From: an uncultured Bacteroidia bacterium
GTDB taxonomy: Bacteria; Bacteroidota; Bacteroidia; Bacteroidales; UBA932
Length of the DNA stretch: 64,000 bases
NCBI GenBank assembly: GCA_902790635.1
Contig: CADASN010000006.1
Span: forward strand, 28,784 to 92,783
Direction of reading: 5' to 3'
Under the pieces are notes generated by a model. It searched no databases and was not told the origin of the DNA. It saw nothing but the letters and a program-made list of their open reading frames with translations. Below, in pieces: positions 34,537 to 43,769 of the stretch (its first letter is position 1; the number at the start of each line of letters is the position of its first letter). A program made the translations under genes and the position numbers.

Positions 34537-35247
34537 ATGCGCAGAAATATTTACGGAATTTTCGTAGCCGGCGGCAGCGGCACCCGGATGGGCGGCGAGC
34601 TGCCCAAGCAGTTTCTGCTGCTGGACGGACGCCCGATCCTCCAATGCACCATCGAGCGCTTCCTCGAGGCCGAGCCCGCCATGAAGGTCATCACGGTCCT
34701 GCCCAGGGGCCATTTCGAGACCTGGAAAGACCTCTGCGCCATCTATTCCTTCCATTGCCCCCAGACGCTCGTGGCCGGCGGGCTGACGCGTTTCCATTCC
34801 GTGCAGAACGCCCTCCGGAAAGTGCCCGAAGGCGCCATCGTCTCCATCCATGACGGCGTGCGCCCCCTGCTCACCCCCGCGCTGATCCGCCGGATGCTCG
34901 ACCGCATGGAAGACGACGGCTGCCGCGCGCTGCTGCCCGTCGTGCCGGTCGTGGATACACTGCGCTCCACGGACCCAGGCACGCCGGATCCCGACCGCTC
35001 CCGGACCGTCGCCGTCCAGACGCCGCAGATCTTCCGCTCCGAAGACATCAAGGCGGCCTACACCCAGGCCTATGAGCTGTCGTTCACGGATGACGCGTCC
35101 GTAGCCGCACGCAAAGGAATACCGCTCACCTTCGAGGAAGGAGAGCGGTTCAATCTGAAGATCACGACGCCCGAGGACCTCGTCCTCGCGGAAGCGATCC
35201 TTACACGCCAGAAATCGAGTGAAAACTCGTCGTCTTGTAATCCTTGA
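34537..35247 (+). CDS. ispD: 2-C-methyl-D-erythritol 4-phosphate cytidylyltransferase
   Basis: IspD makes CDP-methylerythritol in the MEP pathway, the step just before the IspE reaction encoded at 7.3 kb. The 236-residue protein has the nucleotidyltransferase loop VAGGSGTRMGGELPKQF, ending in the catalytic Lys. VAGGLTRFHSVQNAL, IHDGVRPLLTP and VQTPQIFRSEDI follow, and the C-terminal block is FNLKITTPEDLVLAE. The ATG at 34537 is used. Its 3' end overlaps the convergent Lrp-type gene by 47 bp, which is unusual. Confidence 0.96.
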   Translation: MRRNIYGIFVAGGSGTRMGGELPKQFLLLDGRPILQCTIERFLEAEPAMKVITVLPRGHFETWKDLCAIYSFHCPQTLVAGGLTRFHSVQNALRKVPEGAIVSIHDGVRPLLTPALIRRMLDRMEDDGCRALLPVVPVVDTLRSTDPGTPDPDRSRTVAVQTPQIFRSEDIKAAYTQAYELSFTDDASVAARKGIPLTFEEGERFNLKITTPEDLVLAEAILTRQKSSENSSSCNP

Positions 35248-35701
35248 CCCAGACTTCGCGCTCGAAGGACTGGTCCAGGGAGATCATCGTGTCCGTTGAC
35301 TGGATGTACGGGATACGCTGGATCGTGTTCAGCAGGATGTTCATCAGGTGCTCGTTGTCAAAGCAATACACCTTCAGGAACAATGCAGCCTTGCCGGTAA
35401 CGAAGTGGCACTCCACGATCTCGGGGATGTGCTTGAGCGCAGCGACCACATCCGGGTATTTGTTGTCTTCGGAGAGGTTCACGCTGATGAAAGCGCAGAC
35501 ATTGAGCCCGAGGGCTCCCGGCTTCACCACCATCCGGGATCCGGAGATGACGCCGTTGTTTTCCATCTTGCGGACGCGCTGGTGGATCGCGGCTCCCGAA
35601 ATCCCGCATTCGCGGGCAATCTCCAGGAAGGGCATCCGGGCGTTGTTCACCAGATAGGAGAGGATTTTCCGGTCGATAGCATCAATCTGGTAGTTGGACA
35701 T
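35201..35701 (-). CDS. Lrp/AsnC-family transcriptional regulator
   Basis: The 166-residue protein has the AsnC-type helix-turn-helix (AIDRKILSYLVNNARMPFLE then ISGAAIHQRVRKMENNGVI). The C-terminal RAM ligand domain (VCAFISVNLSED, VECHFVTGKAALFLKVYC) probably binds an amino acid. Bacteroidetes encode many paralogues; the regulon is unknown. It starts 3 nt after the topA stop and so is probably co-transcribed with topA. Its last 47 bp overlap the end of ispD on the other strand. Confidence 0.92.
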   Translation of the reverse strand: MSNYQIDAIDRKILSYLVNNARMPFLEIARECGISGAAIHQRVRKMENNGVISGSRMVVKPGALGLNVCAFISVNLSEDNKYPDVVAALKHIPEIVECHFVTGKAALFLKVYCFDNEHLMNILLNTIQRIPYIQSTDTMISLDQSFEREVWVKDYKTTSFHSISGV

Positions 35702-35704
35702 ACT

Positions 35705-38017
35705 CTATGATCTTTTTTTGTATTTTTTCGTCTTGGAGGCATCCGGCGCCGGAGCGTTGTCGATGATCTCGCGGCAGTCCGCCTCGGTCAGGGCGGCGGC
35801 ATCCTTGCCGCGCGGGATCCGGTAGTTGCGATCGCCATATTTGATGTACGGACCGTAACGGCCGTTCAGTACGGAGATACCCGCTTCGGAGAATTCGCGG
35901 ATCACCGGACTGGCCGAGGCGCCCGAGAGGGCCTCCTGGACAATCTTCGTGCTCTGTTCCAACCCGATATGGAGCGGGTCCACCCCACGGGGCAGGGAAA
36001 TGTTCTTGTCGCCGTATTTGATATACGGGCCGAAACGGCCCTTGAGGATCAGGATGTCCGTGTCTTCGTAGCGGCCGACATTGCGCGGGAACTCCAGCAG
36101 CTTGAGCGCCTCTTCCAGCGTGATGGTCTCGATGAGCTGGCCCTTGGCCAGGCTCGCAGACTGCTTGTCCTCGCCTTCGCCTTTCGTGACATACGCCCCG
36201 AACTGGCCGTAGCGTGCGATCACCGTGCGGCCGTCCGCGGGATCCACGCCGAGCACGCGCTCCACGTGGTTGAACTGCCCGTTGCCCAGGGTGGACTCCA
36301 CCTTCTTGTGGAAGTCGCCGTAGAAAGAGGCGATGACGTCGTTCCAGACCAGTCCGCCTTCGGCGATGCTGTCGAAATCCTTCTCCACGTTGGCCGTGAA
36401 ATCGTAGTCCATGATCTGCGGGAAGTTCTCGACCAGGTAGTCCGTGACGATCATCCCGATCTCCTGCGGGATCAGTTTGCCCCGCTCGGCGCCGATCGTT
36501 TCCATTTTCGAGGACTCGGTGATCGTGTTCCCCCGGAGGGATAGGTTGGCCACGGGCTGCTTCTGCCCTTCGATATCCCCCTTGAAGAGGTAGCCGCGCC
36601 CGGTGGTCAGCGTCGAGATGGTCGGGGCATAGGTGGACGGGCGTCCGATGCCGAGCTCTTCGAGCTTCTTGACCAGGGTGGCCTCGGAGTAGCGGAACGG
36701 CGGCTGGGTGAACTTGCACTCGGCCGAGATGCCTTTCTCCGTCAAGGCGTCACCGACATTCAGCGTCGGAAGGATGGTGTTGTCATCCTCCTGCTCCTCG
36801 TCGTCGCTGCTCTCCATGTAGAGCTTGAGGAAGCCGTCGAAGAGCACCTCCGTGGCCTGGATGCCGTATTGTTCGCTGCGCTTGTCGGAGGCGACCTTGA
36901 TGGAGGTACCCATCACCCGGGCCTCGGACATCTGGGAGGCGACCGTGCGCTTCCAGATCAGGTTGTAGAGTTTCTTTTCCTGGGCCGTGCCTTCGATGTC
37001 GGTGTTGGAGATGAAGGTCGGGCGGATGGCCTCGTGCGCCTCCTGGGCGCCCTTGGTGCGGGTCTTGTACTGGCGCGGATGCGAGTATTCCGGCCCGAAA
37101 TTGTCGAGGATGAACTGCTTGGACGTACCGAGTGCCAGGGCCGACAGGTTGGTGGAGTCGGTACGCATGTAGGTGATCAGACCGCGCTCATAGAGACTCT
37201 GCGCCAGGCGCATCGTGACGCTGACCGGATAATGGAGCTTGCGCGATGCCTCCTGCTGCAGGGTGGAAGTGGTGAACGGCGCCGCCGGATAACGGACGGC
37301 TTCCTTCTTCTCGATGGACGCGACCTGGTAGCGGGCGCCGATGCTGTCCTGCAGGAAGGCGCGGGCCTTCTCCAGCGTGTCGAAGCGGGTGTCCAACAGA
37401 CCCTTGACCTTGACGCCGCCGGCGACGAAAGTCCCTTCTACCTTGTAATAAGGTGTACTCTTGAAAGCGATGATCTCCTTTTCGCGGTCCACGACCAGGC
37501 GGAGCGCGACGGACTGGACGCGGCCGGCGGAGAGGCCCCGCTGAATCTTGCGCCAGAGGATGGGAGAAAGCTCGAAACCGACCAGACGGTCCAGGACGCG
37601 GCGTGCCTGCTGGGCATTGACCAGGTTGTCATCGATGTCCCGCGGAGTCTTGATGGCGTTCAGGATGGCGTCTTTGGTGATCTCGTGGAAGACGATGCGG
37701 CGCGTGCGGCTGCGGTCCAGGCCGAGCGTTTCGACCAGGTGCCAGGAGATGGCTTCTCCCTCACGGTCCTCATCGGAAGCCAGCCAGACAAGCTTCGCGG
37801 TGTCGGCTGCCTTCTTGAGTTCGGAAACGACCTTCTTCTTGCTTGCGGGCACGACATATTCCGGCTTGAAACCGTCAGCGACATCGACGCTGAGTTTCTT
37901 GTCCTGCAAGTCCCGGATATGCCCGAAGCTGGACTTGACGGTATATTCTTTTCCCAGATACTTCTGTATGGTCTTCGCCTTGGCGGGCGACTCGACGATA
38001 ACTAAATTCCCCTCCAT
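35705..38017 (-). CDS. topA: DNA topoisomerase I (type IA)
   Basis: TopA relaxes negative supercoils. The 770-residue protein has the Toprim domain (NLVIVESPAKAKTIQKYLG, LASDEDREGEAISWHL) and the active-site tyrosine motif YERGLITYMRTDSTNLS. The C terminus carries three glycine/aromatic repeats (ARYGQFGAYVTKG, KGRFGPYIKYGDKNI, NGRYGPYIKYGDRNY) instead of the zinc fingers found in E. coli TopA; this is the usual Bacteroidetes form. The lysine-rich end KKYKKRS fits DNA contact. The Lrp-type gene follows after 3 nt. Confidence 0.97.
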   Translation of the reverse strand: MEGNLVIVESPAKAKTIQKYLGKEYTVKSSFGHIRDLQDKKLSVDVADGFKPEYVVPASKKKVVSELKKAADTAKLVWLASDEDREGEAISWHLVETLGLDRSRTRRIVFHEITKDAILNAIKTPRDIDDNLVNAQQARRVLDRLVGFELSPILWRKIQRGLSAGRVQSVALRLVVDREKEIIAFKSTPYYKVEGTFVAGGVKVKGLLDTRFDTLEKARAFLQDSIGARYQVASIEKKEAVRYPAAPFTTSTLQQEASRKLHYPVSVTMRLAQSLYERGLITYMRTDSTNLSALALGTSKQFILDNFGPEYSHPRQYKTRTKGAQEAHEAIRPTFISNTDIEGTAQEKKLYNLIWKRTVASQMSEARVMGTSIKVASDKRSEQYGIQATEVLFDGFLKLYMESSDDEEQEDDNTILPTLNVGDALTEKGISAECKFTQPPFRYSEATLVKKLEELGIGRPSTYAPTISTLTTGRGYLFKGDIEGQKQPVANLSLRGNTITESSKMETIGAERGKLIPQEIGMIVTDYLVENFPQIMDYDFTANVEKDFDSIAEGGLVWNDVIASFYGDFHKKVESTLGNGQFNHVERVLGVDPADGRTVIARYGQFGAYVTKGEGEDKQSASLAKGQLIETITLEEALKLLEFPRNVGRYEDTDILILKGRFGPYIKYGDKNISLPRGVDPLHIGLEQSTKIVQEALSGASASPVIREFSEAGISVLNGRYGPYIKYGDRNYRIPRGKDAAALTEADCREIIDNAPAPDASKTKKYKKRS

Positions 38018-38116
38018 TTCGTACGACAGTTTTAAATCCGGACCGCAAATGTCCGAACTTTGCGGTTTCGAACTGCAAAGAAAATCAGAAACTCGGTAAT
38101 TTTCAAAATTTAATCG

Positions 38117-38124
38117 TAATTTTG
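38117..38124 (+). promoter_or_regulatory. -7 box of the PBP1a-ddl-prmC unit
   Basis: TAATTTTG, 49 nt before the ATG at 38174; a TTTCAAAATTTAA stretch lies just upstream. Confidence 0.5.
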
Positions 38125-38173
38125 CGTCCGTTAAGCAGGGGTCATAATTTTATTATGACAAATTTTTGTGCCG

Positions 38174-40552
38174 ATGAAAGAGAACACCAAGAAGAAGATT
38201 GTCAAATGGTTTTGGATCCTGGTCACGGCTCCGTTCGCCCTTGTGCTCCTGCTCCTCCTGCTGGTGGGCATCTTCGCGAAGATTCCCTCCTTTGAGGAAT
38301 TGGAGCACCCGGACAACAAGCTGGCCACCCAGGTCATTGCCGAAAACGGCGAAGTACTCGCCACCTTCCATATCGAGAACCGCACGTATGTCAGTTATGA
38401 CGAGTTGTCCCCGAACCTGGTGCATGCCGCAGTGGCCACCGAGGACGCCCGCTTCTACCGGCATTCCGGGATCGATATGAAGGGCCTTGCCCGCGTGCTG
38501 GTCAAGACGCTGCTGATGCGCGACTCCAGCCAGGGCGGCGGCAGTACCATCACCCAGCAGCTCGCCAAGACGCTCTACCCCCGAAGCGAGATCCGCAACA
38601 AGTTCCAGATGGTGTTCACCAAGCTCAAGGAGTGGATCACCGCCGTCAAGATCGAGCGGGACTACACCAAGAACGAGATTGTGGACATGTACCTCAACTC
38701 CATCTTTTTCGGCAGCAGCGCCTACGGCATCAAGGCCGCATCGGAGACCTTCTTCGCCAAGGAGCCGGCGGACCTGACCGTCGAGGAGGCGGCGATGCTC
38801 GTCGGCATGGTCAACAAACCGACCCGCTACAACCCGGTCCTCAACCCCGACCTCGCCCTGGAGCGCCGCAACTTCGTCATCGGCCAGATGGAGCGCAACG
38901 GCTACCTGACCCGCGCCGAGCGGGATTCCATCCGACAGATCCCCATCGTCCTGGACTACCAGGTGCAGGACCACAACGCCGGCCGCGCCCCGTATTTCCG
39001 GGACATGCTGCGCCGGGACATGTCCGCCACCAAGCCCAGACGGGCGGATTACCAGTGGCCGGAAGACTTCACCCGCGATTCCCTGCGCTGGCGGGACGAT
39101 CCGATCTACGGCTGGCTCAACAAAAACAAGAAATCCGACGGCAGTCCCTACGACCTCGACCGCGACGGCCTGCGCATCTACACCACCATCAACTACAAGA
39201 TGCAGCAATACGCCGAAGAAGCCGTGGCAGAGCACCTGAGCAAGAACCTCCAGCCGAGCTTCGACAAAGAGCTGAAGTACAAGCGCAACAAGCCTTTCGC
39301 CAACGACGTGGACACCAAGACGGCGGAGTTGCTGATGAACCAGGCGCGCAAGTGGAGCGACCGCTACCGGCTCCAGCACAAGGCCGGCAAGAGCGACGCC
39401 GAGATCATGGCCCAGTTCTCCAAGCCAGAGAAGATGCGCGTCTTTGCGTGGAACGCCAAGGGCTACGTGGACACCACGATGACCCCGGACGACTCCATCC
39501 GCTACTACAAGGGCATCCTGCGCTGCGGATTCATGGCCATCGAGCCCAACACCGGCTACATCAAGGCCTATGTCGGCGGCCCCAACTACCGCTATTTCAA
39601 ATATGACAACGTCAGCCAGGGCAAGCGGCAGGTCGGCTCGACCATCAAGCCCTATCTCTATACCCTGGCCATGCAGGAAGGCATGACGCCCTGCGACCGG
39701 GTGGTGCTCTTCCCGCAGTCGTTCGTCCTGCCGGACGGCAAGGTGTGGACCCCCCGCAGTACTGACAAGGCGGAGATGATCGGGCAGACCGTCACGCTCC
39801 GCTGGGGCCTCGCCCACAGTTCCAACAACGTCTCGGCCTTCCTGATGAAGGAGCTCGGCCCCGCCGCCCTGGTGCGGATGATCCACCAGATGGGCGTCCA
39901 GACGCATCTGGATGAGGTCTATTCCCTGTGCGTGGGTGCGGCGGAAGTCCCGGTCTTCGATATGGTGGCCGCCTACAACACCTTCCCCTCGCACGGCACC
40001 TACATCACGCCGCAGTATGTTTACCGGATCACGGACAGCGACGGCCGGACCATCGACGAATTCTCCAACCAGAAGCGGGATGTCATCTCCGAGCAGACCG
40101 CCTACCTGATGGTGAACCTGATGCGCGGCGTGGTCAATGAAGGCACCGGCAACCGCCTGCGCAGCGTCTATGGCCTGCGCGGCGAGATCGCCGGCAAGAC
40201 CGGCACGACCAACGACAACTCCGACGGCTGGTTCATCGGCTACACACCCAACATCACGGCCGGCGTATGGGTGGGCGGAGAAGACCGCCATGTCCACTTC
40301 AACTCCACGGCCCTCGGCCAGGGCGCCAACGCATCCCTGCCGATCTGGGGTATCTGGATGAAGAAGTGCCTCGCGGACCCGACCATCGGCTGGTCGATGG
40401 AGGGGGACCATTTCCTCGCACCGACCGGCGGGGCGCTGGAGTACGACTGCTCCCGCGACGGTTCCTTCCTGGGCGGCTACGGTGACGATTATTCCGGCTC
40501 CGGGAGTTCGACCGGCGTCCGCAACGAAGAAGAAGAATACTATTTCAACTAG
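38174..40552 (+). CDS. class A penicillin-binding protein 1 (bifunctional)
   Basis: The 792-residue protein has an N-terminal helix (WFWILVTAPFALVLLLLLLV), a GT51 glycosyltransferase domain (ATEDARFYRHSGIDMKG with the catalytic Glu, then GGGSTITQQLAKTLYPR) and a transpeptidase domain with STIKPYLY, SSNN and KTGTTND. It polymerises and cross-links peptidoglycan from lipid II. The tail is acidic (EEEEYYFN). The ATG at 38174 is preferred to a GTG 6 nt upstream. ddl begins 3 nt after its stop and prmC follows, giving a small cell-wall operon. Confidence 0.95.
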   Translation: MKENTKKKIVKWFWILVTAPFALVLLLLLLVGIFAKIPSFEELEHPDNKLATQVIAENGEVLATFHIENRTYVSYDELSPNLVHAAVATEDARFYRHSGIDMKGLARVLVKTLLMRDSSQGGGSTITQQLAKTLYPRSEIRNKFQMVFTKLKEWITAVKIERDYTKNEIVDMYLNSIFFGSSAYGIKAASETFFAKEPADLTVEEAAMLVGMVNKPTRYNPVLNPDLALERRNFVIGQMERNGYLTRAERDSIRQIPIVLDYQVQDHNAGRAPYFRDMLRRDMSATKPRRADYQWPEDFTRDSLRWRDDPIYGWLNKNKKSDGSPYDLDRDGLRIYTTINYKMQQYAEEAVAEHLSKNLQPSFDKELKYKRNKPFANDVDTKTAELLMNQARKWSDRYRLQHKAGKSDAEIMAQFSKPEKMRVFAWNAKGYVDTTMTPDDSIRYYKGILRCGFMAIEPNTGYIKAYVGGPNYRYFKYDNVSQGKRQVGSTIKPYLYTLAMQEGMTPCDRVVLFPQSFVLPDGKVWTPRSTDKAEMIGQTVTLRWGLAHSSNNVSAFLMKELGPAALVRMIHQMGVQTHLDEVYSLCVGAAEVPVFDMVAAYNTFPSHGTYITPQYVYRITDSDGRTIDEFSNQKRDVISEQTAYLMVNLMRGVVNEGTGNRLRSVYGLRGEIAGKTGTTNDNSDGWFIGYTPNITAGVWVGGEDRHVHFNSTALGQGANASLPIWGIWMKKCLADPTIGWSMEGDHFLAPTGGALEYDCSRDGSFLGGYGDDYSGSGSSTGVRNEEEEYYFN

Positions 40553-40555
40553 CAT

Positions 40556-41572
40556 ATGGGCAAATACAAGACAATCGCCGTGGTCTACGGCAGCGACTCC
40601 TCCGAATGGGAGGTCTCCTGCCGCAGCGGGGAATTCGTCGCCTCCCGGATTGACGGCAACGAATACGACATCTACGAGATTTTCGCGCGCTTCGGCAAAT
40701 GGTCGCTCGTAGCTGCCAAGAAGCGCAATTCGATGCGGATGCTCTTCCCTGAAGAGGCCCGTCCGGAGATCGACAAGACCGATTTCTCCGTCCAGGTCCT
40801 GGGTGAGCGGGTCCGCTTCGACTTCGCCTACATCGTCCAGCACGGCGCCCCCGGCGAGACGGGGCAGATCGAGGGCTACCTCGAGATGCTCGGGATCCCC
40901 TGCAGCACCTGCGATTCGAGCGTCTGCTCTATCGTCTTCGACAAATACGCCTGCAAGTGCTACATCCGCTCCCTGGGGCTTGCGAAATGCGCTCCGGATG
41001 TCTATATCCGCCACGGCATGGACCACGAGGAGACGAAAGCCTCCGTGCTGAGCAAGCTGCAGTTCCCCGTGTTCGTGAAGCCGACCCAGGGCGGATCGAG
41101 CTTCGGCGTGACCCGCGTCACCACGCCGGAAGACCTCGGCCAGGCCATCCAATATGCTTTCAGTGAGAACCATACGGTGCTCATCGAGCAGGGTGTCCAG
41201 GGCCGGGAGCTGACCTGCGCCGCGTATTTCGACGGCGAAAAGGTTGCGACCCTGCCTCTCATCGAAATTGTCTCAGACAACGAATATTTCGACTACGACG
41301 CCAAGTACAACGGTCACAGCCAGGAGATCTGCCCGGCTCCGGTCTCTGACGAGATCCGGGAACAGGTGCAGCAGACCACCGCGAAGATCTACTTCCGCCT
41401 GGGCTGCCGGGGCGTGGTCCGGATGGACTACATCCTTGCCGAAGACGGACTCTACTTCCTGGAGATCAACACCATCCCGGGCATGACAAGCGCTTCGCTC
41501 GTACCCAAGATGGTCCGCACAGCCGGGCTGGATATGACCGAATTCCTGACCACCCTCATCGAGAACTCGTAG
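40556..41572 (+). CDS. ddl: D-alanine--D-alanine ligase
   Basis: Ddl makes the D-Ala-D-Ala dipeptide for peptidoglycan precursors. The 338-residue ATP-grasp enzyme shows the N-terminal KTIAVVYGSDSSEWEVS, KYACKCYIRSLGLAKC, the ATP-binding VFVKPTQGGSSFGVTRV, and metal-binding YFLEINTIPGMTSASLVPKM. It directly follows the PBP gene and overlaps the prmC GTG start by one base (TAGTG). The downstream KYNGHSQEICPAPV matches the family omega-loop region. Confidence 0.96.
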   Translation: MGKYKTIAVVYGSDSSEWEVSCRSGEFVASRIDGNEYDIYEIFARFGKWSLVAAKKRNSMRMLFPEEARPEIDKTDFSVQVLGERVRFDFAYIVQHGAPGETGQIEGYLEMLGIPCSTCDSSVCSIVFDKYACKCYIRSLGLAKCAPDVYIRHGMDHEETKASVLSKLQFPVFVKPTQGGSSFGVTRVTTPEDLGQAIQYAFSENHTVLIEQGVQGRELTCAAYFDGEKVATLPLIEIVSDNEYFDYDAKYNGHSQEICPAPVSDEIREQVQQTTAKIYFRLGCRGVVRMDYILAEDGLYFLEINTIPGMTSASLVPKMVRTAGLDMTEFLTTLIENS

Positions 41573-42426
41573 TGCTGCTCGCCGATTTCATCCGGAACGG
41601 CATCGCACGTCTGGAACCCCTCTACCCTTCGCCCGAGGCGAGGGGTTTGGTTTTGATGCTGTGCGAAGAGCGGCTCGGCGTGCGGAGTTACACGCATATC
41701 ATCGAGCCGCAGACCCCGGTCCCGGCCGATCGCGAAGCAGACCTGCTGCAGGATCTGGAGCGGCTCTGCCAGGGCGAGCCCATCCAGTATGTCCTGGGCG
41801 TGACGGAATTCTGCGGCCGGCGTTTCGCCGTGGGGCCGGGCGTGCTCATCCCCAGGCCGGAGACGGAACTGCTGGTCGCCGAGGGGGTCCGGACGCTGCA
41901 GGAGATGGATCTGCCGCGTGCGCCCCGGGTGCTCGACCTGTGCACCGGCTCCGGCTGCATCGCCTGGAGCATCGCCCTGGATGTCCGGGATGCGGAAGTC
42001 CTCGGGGTCGATCTTTCGGAAACCGCCCTGGACTACGCCAGAAGCCAGTTTAACGCCGGCGCACCTGTTTTTTTGCAGGCCAACGTATTAGATACCGAGC
42101 AGGATTTCCCGTACGGGCCGTTTGACCTGATCATCAGCAATCCGCCGTACGTTCGGGAGAGCGAGCGGGCGCAGATGCGGCGCAATGTGCTGCAGTACGA
42201 GCCGGAGATGGCGCTGTTCGTGCCGGACGACGACCCGCTCCGCTTCTACCGCGCCGTTGCCCGCTGGGCACAGCGCGTCCTGCGGTCCGACGGGGTCGGC
42301 ATCGTCGAGATCAATGAAGCCCTCGGCCCCGAAACCGCCGCGCTCTTCCGCTCCGCGGGATTAAATAATGTCCAAATTCACCGCGATTTCTTCGAAAAAG
42401 AGCGCTTTATCCGTTTTACCCGTTAA
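41572..42426 (+). CDS. prmC: release factor glutamine methyltransferase PrmC
   Basis: PrmC methylates the GGQ glutamine of RF1/RF2. The 284-residue protein has IQYVLGVTEFCGRRFAVGPG, VLIPRPETELLVAEG, the SAM loop VLDLCTGSGCIAWSIAL and the substrate-binding ISNPPYVRESE. It starts with GTG, overlapping the ddl TAG by one base; no better ATG is available. It ends the PBP-ddl-prmC unit, and a large stem-loop follows. Confidence 0.95.
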   Translation: MLLADFIRNGIARLEPLYPSPEARGLVLMLCEERLGVRSYTHIIEPQTPVPADREADLLQDLERLCQGEPIQYVLGVTEFCGRRFAVGPGVLIPRPETELLVAEGVRTLQEMDLPRAPRVLDLCTGSGCIAWSIALDVRDAEVLGVDLSETALDYARSQFNAGAPVFLQANVLDTEQDFPYGPFDLIISNPPYVRESERAQMRRNVLQYEPEMALFVPDDDPLRFYRAVARWAQRVLRSDGVGIVEINEALGPETAALFRSAGLNNVQIHRDFFEKERFIRFTR

Positions 42427-42429
42427 AGT

Positions 42430-42488
42430 TCGCGGCAGGCGCAGGTGAGGCAGGCAGTTGCCTGAGCAAACCGTAGCTGCTGCCGCGA
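42430..42488 (+). repeat. stem-loop element after prmC
   Basis: Arms TCGCGGCAG (42430-42438) and CTGCCGCGA (42480-42488) are perfectly complementary, with an inner perfect hairpin CAGGCA-GT-TGCCTG (42451-42464). It lacks a following T tract, so it is not a classic terminator; it may be an RNA-stabilising structure or another dispersed repeat. Confidence 0.5.
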
Positions 42489-42504
42489 CATTTAGAATAA
42501 TGTG

Positions 42505-42535
42505 AAACGTTTAAGTAGAGGAATTAAACGTTTAA
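42505..42535. promoter_or_regulatory. paired operator-like sites AAACGTTTAA
   Basis: Two identical 10-mers (42505-42514 and 42526-42535), each centred on the palindrome AAACGTTT, are spaced exactly 21 bp start to start, two helical turns. They lie upstream of the lipoprotein gene at 42594, as expected for a dimer-of-dimers repressor or activator site. Confidence 0.45.
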
Positions 42536-42593
42536 TTCGGCCGGAAAACGGATAATTGTCCGTCACTTTGCAGCGAACCAAAACGTATGCAAA

Positions 42594-43769
42594 ATGAACG
42601 CGAAAAAACTTCTCTCCTTGGGCTTGCTGCTTTCCCTGTTCGCATCGTGCGAAGAAGTAGATGTCATCGGCGAATATCCCGCTGAAGACAGGCTGTTTTC
42701 CCTTTCCGACGTAGCCAAGATCCTCTCCGACCTTCCGCTGGAAGCAGAACATCTGGCTGAAGTCCACGACGCCGTGAGTTCCTCCTCCGGCAACGGCTAC
42801 GACGAAGAGTATCTCCTCCATGACCTTTTCCATGCTCCCGGCGCCGGTGTCGGTGACGGCGGACAAGCCACCAAGGCGGCAAACTACCAGAATCCGCTGC
42901 GCGACCTCTTCGCCGACTATCTGGCCCGGCACTACGGCACCAAGGCCGGCGCCGCGGATGTCGAGACCTACCTCAACGCCCTCAGCGAGTCTGACATGCA
43001 GATTTATTGGCCGTTTTCCGAGGAATGGGATGGCCGCAGCTATCCCATCGTGACCTTCGATCCCGGATTCGGGGCAGAATCCAACTATGGATACGAGATC
43101 CGGATCGACCAGCATGGCGCGCACGTCGTGGACTCCGTGCTCGTGACCGAGCAAGTGGCCATGGAGCGCCCCGTCTGGGTGATCAACAGCAACGACGACG
43201 CAGCGTTCACGCCCCTCGAGCTCTTCAAGGAAGGCGACGGGACCAAGGCCGGCAAAACAACGACCCCGCCCAAAGACGAGAAAGAATTCATCCTCAGTAT
43301 CCGGGATTTCAAAATGCTCCGCAACTACGACTCCTGGTTCTCCGGGGCCTCGGAGTTCTTCGTCAAAATCGGGGCCGTGGACGGGTTCAAAGCAACCAAA
43401 GACGACGACCTGAAAAACTACTCGCCCAGCCTGACGGACTTCATGATCGTCGTGAAGCGGAGCCAGGTCAACCGGAAAGTCCCCTTCAACGCGGTCCTGC
43501 TGACCAACTTCACCCAACAGATGGAAAAGGTCGCCTTCATGGTCATCGAGGACGACGGGGGCACCACCACCAGCTGGAAGTGCAGCGCCGTGGTCAAATA
43601 CAACTCCAAACAATATGGCTTCGAGCTGGAGATCCCCTATAAAGACAAGGATGACGTCGTCTGGCGCGGCCAGCTCACGCGCAATTTCTTCAACGAAGTA
43701 CTCGAAAAGGGAGGGGGCACCCTCACCGGCCGCTTCGGTGACGTCGAGATCACTTTCGGTCTGGAGTGA
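42594..43769 (+). CDS. lipoprotein of unknown function
   Basis: The 391-residue product begins with a lipoprotein signal (KLLSLGLLLSLFASC). No family was recognised. Visible features are an acidic N-terminal part, a Gly-rich stretch (HAPGAGVGDGGQ), KTTTPPKDEKEF in the middle, and a beta-rich C-terminal region (MIVVKRSQVNRKVPFNAVLL) ending ITFGLE. It is probably tethered to the inner leaflet of the outer membrane or exposed at the surface. It is a single-gene unit, preceded by paired AAACGTTTAA sites, so it may be specifically regulated. Its 3' end overlaps the convergent U32 gene by 20 bp. Confidence 0.75.
   Translation: MNAKKLLSLGLLLSLFASCEEVDVIGEYPAEDRLFSLSDVAKILSDLPLEAEHLAEVHDAVSSSSGNGYDEEYLLHDLFHAPGAGVGDGGQATKAANYQNPLRDLFADYLARHYGTKAGAADVETYLNALSESDMQIYWPFSEEWDGRSYPIVTFDPGFGAESNYGYEIRIDQHGAHVVDSVLVTEQVAMERPVWVINSNDDAAFTPLELFKEGDGTKAGKTTTPPKDEKEFILSIRDFKMLRNYDSWFSGASEFFVKIGAVDGFKATKDDDLKNYSPSLTDFMIVVKRSQVNRKVPFNAVLLTNFTQQMEKVAFMVIEDDGGTTTSWKCSAVVKYNSKQYGFELEIPYKDKDDVVWRGQLTRNFFNEVLEKGGGTLTGRFGDVEITFGLE

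Noticed and set aside
38153-41173. A 1006-codon open frame on the minus strand across the PBP1a and ddl genes
   Set aside because: It is a composition-driven shadow of genuine genes on the plus strand, whose products have complete catalytic motifs; the antisense translation shows no domain.
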